Source: Maritalea sp049801075
Lineage (GTDB): Bacteria; Pseudomonadota; Alphaproteobacteria; Rhizobiales; Devosiaceae
Direction: 5' to 3'
DNA: 64,000 bases
Assembly (NCBI RefSeq): GCF_049801075.1
Contig: NZ_JBNAGG010000001.1
Coordinates: forward strand, 248,001 to 312,000
Numbering within the stretch: position 1 is the first letter of the stretch; every line of letters begins with the position of its first letter. The notes below the pieces were generated by a model. That model was not told where the DNA came from. It did no database searches and saw nothing but the letters and a program-made list of their open reading frames with translations. Made by a program: the position numbers and the translations under genes. Below are positions 60,747 to 64,000 of the stretch, in pieces.

Positions 60747-62573
60747 TCACTCAACCGTAACAGATTTGGCCAAATTCCTTGGCTGGTCCACATCGGTTCC
60801 CATAAATACGGCTGTGTAATATGCAAGCAATTGTACCGGAATTGCGCAGATAATGGGCATCACAAATGAGTGCGCATCTGGCACGATAATAATTTCGTGC
60901 ACATCGTCGCCAACAGATTTTGCGCCTGCCTCATCTGTAATCAAAATGATTTTGCCGCCACGGGCCGCAACTTCGTGCATGTTTGAAATGGTCTTATCAA
61001 ACAGTTCGTCAGACGGTGCGACCACCACGACGGGCAAGGTCTCGTCGATCAAAGCGATGGGACCATGCTTTAGCTCGCCTGAGGCATAGCCTTCAGCGTG
61101 GATATAGGTGATTTCTTTAAGTTTCAGCGCGCCTTCCAGAGCGATTGGGAACAACGGCCCCCGCCCCAGATACAGCACGTCCTTGGCCTTAGAGAGTGCG
61201 TGGCTGATCTGATCGATTTTTTCTTCGGCACCCAAAGCTTTAGTGATGGCACCGGGCAATTTGGCCAACATGTCGACCAACTCAAACTCTTCGGATTCTG
61301 AAATGGTGCCACGCTGCCTGCCTGCTGCGATGGCGAGAGAGGCCAGCACGGACAATTGAGCGGTTGTCGCCTTTGTTGAGGCAACCGAGATTTCAGGACC
61401 GCACAAAATTGGGAATACGATATCGCTTTCGCGGGCGATGGTGCTTTCCTGCGCATTAACGATGGAGGCGATGTGCTGGCCATTCTCCTTGCAATAGCGC
61501 AAGGCTGCGAGCGTATCTGCTGTTTCACCAGATTGGGAGATAAACAGCGCCAAACCGCCAGCGTCCATGGGTGGCTCGCGATAGCGAAACTCGGACGCCA
61601 CATCAACTTCGACAGGTAAACGCGCATATTTCTCAAACCAATATTTGGCGACAAGGCCAGCATAAAACGCGGTGCCGCAGGCAGAAATGGTCAAACGGTT
61701 TAATGACTTAAAGTCGAATGGCAGTTCGCTCGGCAGCTTCACTTTGCCGTTAGCTAAATCGAGATAATGCGAGGCCGTGTGAGAAATAGCGTCTGGCTGC
61801 TCATAGATTTCTTTGAGCATAAAGTGGCGATGATTGCCCTTATCGACAACATTCACCCCTAGCTGTGTTTGCGCCATTGCGCGCTGCACGGGCTGCCCTT
61901 CACGATCGAAAATGCGCGCATCATCTTTGGTGATGGCGACCCAATCGCCTTCTTCCAAATAAGTCACCTTGTTGGTGAATGGCCCAATGGCAATTGCGTC
62001 TGATCCGAGGATCATCTCATTTTCACCATGGCCGATGGCTAATGGTGCGCCTTGTCGCGCGCCGACAATCAGATTGTCTTCTCCCTTAAACATCATGGCG
62101 AGGGCAAATGCCCCTTCAAGCTGTTTGATGACGCTGGCGGCTGCGTCGAACGGCGGCATTCCGCGATCAAGCGCGCGGGTGACCATGAGGGCGACAATTT
62201 CAGTATCTGTTTCAGAAACGGGCTGATAGCCATCTTGATCCAATTCCGCTTTCAACTCGCGGAAATTTTCAATGATGCCATTATGTACGATGGCGACCCG
62301 GTTGGTGGTGTGGGGGTGTGCATTTGCCTCAGTTGGTGCACCGTGTGTCGCCCAACGTGTATGGCCGATACCGATGGTGCCGCCCAACGGTTCGGCTTCC
62401 AAGCGTTCGCGCAAATTGGTCAACTTGCCCGGCGCACGTCGACGATCAATTTGTCCGCCCACAGAAGTTGCCAGCCCAGCACTGTCATAACCGCGATATT
62501 CTAGGCGCTTAAGTGCATCCACAATTCGATCAGCGACTGGTGTCGTGCTGACAATCCCAACGATCCCACACAT
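60747..62573 (-). CDS. glmS: Glutamine-fructose-6-phosphate aminotransferase (isomerizing)
   Basis: Makes glucosamine 6-phosphate from fructose 6-phosphate and glutamine, the first step towards UDP-GlcNAc. The 608-residue length is typical. The N-terminal CGIVGI places the nucleophilic Cys at position 2 after Met removal; the glutaminase half shows GHTRWATHG. Two SIS isomerase domains follow with ISACGTAFYAG and SGETADTLAAL. It starts 9 bp after the glmU stop, so GlmU and GlmS form one operon. No glmS ribozyme sequence is seen, as expected outside Firmicutes. Confidence 0.97.
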   Translation of the reverse strand: MCGIVGIVSTTPVADRIVDALKRLEYRGYDSAGLATSVGGQIDRRRAPGKLTNLRERLEAEPLGGTIGIGHTRWATHGAPTEANAHPHTTNRVAIVHNGIIENFRELKAELDQDGYQPVSETDTEIVALMVTRALDRGMPPFDAAASVIKQLEGAFALAMMFKGEDNLIVGARQGAPLAIGHGENEMILGSDAIAIGPFTNKVTYLEEGDWVAITKDDARIFDREGQPVQRAMAQTQLGVNVVDKGNHRHFMLKEIYEQPDAISHTASHYLDLANGKVKLPSELPFDFKSLNRLTISACGTAFYAGLVAKYWFEKYARLPVEVDVASEFRYREPPMDAGGLALFISQSGETADTLAALRYCKENGQHIASIVNAQESTIARESDIVFPILCGPEISVASTKATTAQLSVLASLAIAAGRQRGTISESEEFELVDMLAKLPGAITKALGAEEKIDQISHALSKAKDVLYLGRGPLFPIALEGALKLKEITYIHAEGYASGELKHGPIALIDETLPVVVVAPSDELFDKTISNMHEVAARGGKIILITDEAGAKSVGDDVHEIIIVPDAHSFVMPIICAIPVQLLAYYTAVFMGTDVDQPRNLAKSVTVE

Positions 62574-62582
62574 AAGATGTTC

Positions 62583-63920
62583 CTATTTTTTCTCTTCCCA
62601 ACGCGCACGGATGCGGGTTGCATAATTTGGTTTGTTTACTTGGCGCGCACGACCGATCGCCAAGGCATCTTCTTCGATATTTTCGGTTACTGCAGACCCG
62701 GAGGCAACATATGCTCCGTCTGCAATGTTAACTGGTGCCACAAGGGCGCTATTTGATCCGATAAAGACATTGTCGCCGATTTCGGTGACAAATTTGTTTT
62801 TGCCATCATAATTGCAGGTGATTGTACCTGCTCCTATATTGACGCCCTCGCCGATCTTCGCATCACCGATATAGCTGAGGTGATTGACCTTTGAACCTTT
62901 GCCAATATTGGCTTTTTTCGTTTCGACAAAGTTGCCGACTTTGACGCCTTCAGCAAGGTTGGAACCGGGACGTAGCCTTGCATAAGGGCCGATTTGGCTG
63001 TTTGGGCCGATATGTGCCCCTTCAATGTGGGAGAACGCGTGAATATGAGTGCCCTTCTCGACCGTCACGCCCGGGCCAAACACAACATTCGGTTCGATCA
63101 CCACATCATTTTCGATTTGCGTATCATAGCTGAAAAACACAGTGTCGGGTGCTGTAAGCGTTACGCCTTCTTGCATAAAATAAGAGCGACGATCTTCTTG
63201 GAAAATGCGTTCGGCGGTTGCCAGTTGTTCACGATCATTGACGCCGAGCACATTTACAAATGGACATTCAACGCCGCGCACCTGCAATTGTTGGGCGTTC
63301 GCAATTTCGACCGCATCGGTCAAATAATACTCACCCTTCGCATTATCATTGGTGATCTCATCAATAACAGCGCGCAGGCAGTCAGCTTTGAAGCCCATAA
63401 TGCCTGAATTGCAGAATTTGATCTTCCGCTCTGACGGGGTCGCATCCTTTTCTTCACGGATGGCTTTCACCTGACCATGTTCGATCATCACTCGCCCATA
63501 GCCAAATGGATTATCCGTTTGGAACCCAACGACAGCCAAGTCTGCGCCTTCGTTTAGGCATTGCACAGTGTCTTTGATCACTTCAGGCGAAATCAACGGG
63601 TTGTCGGCAAAGAGGACGAGGACGTGTCCTTGAAAATCTGCCCATGCTGTCCGCGCTTCGCGCACTGCATGCCCTGTGCCAAGGCGTTCTGATTGAATGC
63701 TGGACGTGATTTCGCTATCCACCGATTTTGCGTATTCACTTAATCGTCGGTGATTTGGCCCCACCACAACATGGCGCGACGCGGCGCCAGCATCAGCGCA
63801 AGCGGCAAGCACGTGGCCAAGCATCGGGCGACCGCCAACCTTGTGTAGCACTTTGGGTTGATCAGACTTCATGCGGGTGCCTTCTCCGGCCCCCAAAATA
63901 ATCGTCAGAATATCAGTCAT
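62583..63920 (-). CDS. glmU: Bifunctional GlmU: N-acetylglucosamine-1-phosphate uridyltransferase / glucosamine-1-phosphate acetyltransferase
   Basis: Acetylates GlcN-1-P and couples it to UTP to give UDP-GlcNAc for peptidoglycan and lipid A. The 445-residue protein has a pyrophosphorylase N-terminal domain with LGAGEGTRMKS and a left-handed beta-helix C-terminal domain with hexapeptide repeats (about 250-440). The ATG at 63920 (MTDILTIILG) is preferred to an upstream ATG. The rest of the window to 64000 is its promoter region with nothing else recognised. Confidence 0.96.
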   Translation of the reverse strand: MTDILTIILGAGEGTRMKSDQPKVLHKVGGRPMLGHVLAACADAGAASRHVVVGPNHRRLSEYAKSVDSEITSSIQSERLGTGHAVREARTAWADFQGHVLVLFADNPLISPEVIKDTVQCLNEGADLAVVGFQTDNPFGYGRVMIEHGQVKAIREEKDATPSERKIKFCNSGIMGFKADCLRAVIDEITNDNAKGEYYLTDAVEIANAQQLQVRGVECPFVNVLGVNDREQLATAERIFQEDRRSYFMQEGVTLTAPDTVFFSYDTQIENDVVIEPNVVFGPGVTVEKGTHIHAFSHIEGAHIGPNSQIGPYARLRPGSNLAEGVKVGNFVETKKANIGKGSKVNHLSYIGDAKIGEGVNIGAGTITCNYDGKNKFVTEIGDNVFIGSNSALVAPVNIADGAYVASGSAVTENIEEDALAIGRARQVNKPNYATRIRARWEEKK

Positions 63921-64000
63921 AAAAGAAAGGTCCCCACCCCTTATGAACACTTCAATTGGGCATATGCCACGAATGTGTTGGCAAAATGGTAATTTATGTC

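Overview
The window looks like a chromosomal segment of an alphaproteobacterium of the order Hyphomicrobiales (Rhizobiales). The basis is gene order and product types: eno-ftsB-pdhABC-lpdA-lipA, then ratA/cinA/ispDF, then dusB-ntrB-ntrC-ntrY-ntrX-trkA-trkH-hfq-hflX-mazG, and rlpA-dacA-tmk-holB-metG-tatD. The base composition is close to even, lower in GC than most rhizobia. A marine, Devosiaceae/Maritalea-like organism is my guess, at low confidence. Nearly all reading frames are intact, genes are tightly packed, and I see no insertion sequence, prophage or CRISPR array.

Layout. 1-2760: a partial unknown gene, enolase, a small DUF5071-like orphan, and the divisome protein FtsB. 2936-10300: the pyruvate dehydrogenase complex (both E1-beta and E2 carry a lipoyl domain), with an SGNH hydrolase inside the operon, then E3, lipoyl synthase and a Coq10/RatA-type protein. 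10288-11988 (minus): CinA C-terminal amidase and bifunctional IspDF. 12170-24318 (plus): DusB, two nitrogen-type two-component systems (NtrBC, NtrYX), potassium uptake TrkA/TrkH, Hfq and HflX. 24315-32977 (minus): MazG, a YciI-like protein, a PhnP-like phosphodiesterase, TatD, MetRS, DNA polymerase III delta prime, thymidylate kinase, a D,D-carboxypeptidase and RlpA.

33219-38831 (plus) is the most interesting part. It is a six-gene operon for cobalamin-dependent methyl transfer: a zinc homocysteine methyltransferase, a free-standing corrinoid protein, a DUF1638 protein, a small 'virulence factor' family protein, a methyltetrahydrofolate:corrinoid methyltransferase, and a ferredoxin-ASKHA corrinoid reactivase. 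Together they look like a methionine synthase split into separate proteins, with a RamA-type reactivase replacing the SAM-dependent reactivation domain of MetH. The corrinoid carrier has a very acidic N-terminus, while its three catalytic partners all end in arginine-rich tails. That suggests electrostatic docking of a shared mobile carrier. A perfect 24-bp palindrome lies just upstream.

38828-40369 holds a TetR regulator divergent from two small membrane proteins. 40514-45475 (minus) is a tight operon fhs-pxpB-pxpC-pxpA-folD, which places 5-oxoprolinase between two folate one-carbon enzymes and ends in a clear terminator. 45650-49875 holds a 6-4 FeS photolyase, a Pr6Pr-type membrane protein, a coupled MerR-ArsR regulator pair and a beta-lactamase-fold hydrolase. 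49914-63920 holds an orphan gene, tRNA-Ser(UGA), a quinone oxidoreductase, a UbiH-type monooxygenase, an IalB-family protein, Mfd, SdhE, RecG, a DUF502 membrane protein, GlmS and GlmU.

Functionally, most of the window is core metabolism and information processing. The C1/folate genes (33-45 kb) form a coherent block: Fhs and FolD make and interconvert C1-tetrahydrofolates, and the split methyltransferase operon would use methyl-THF to make methionine. MetF is not in the window.
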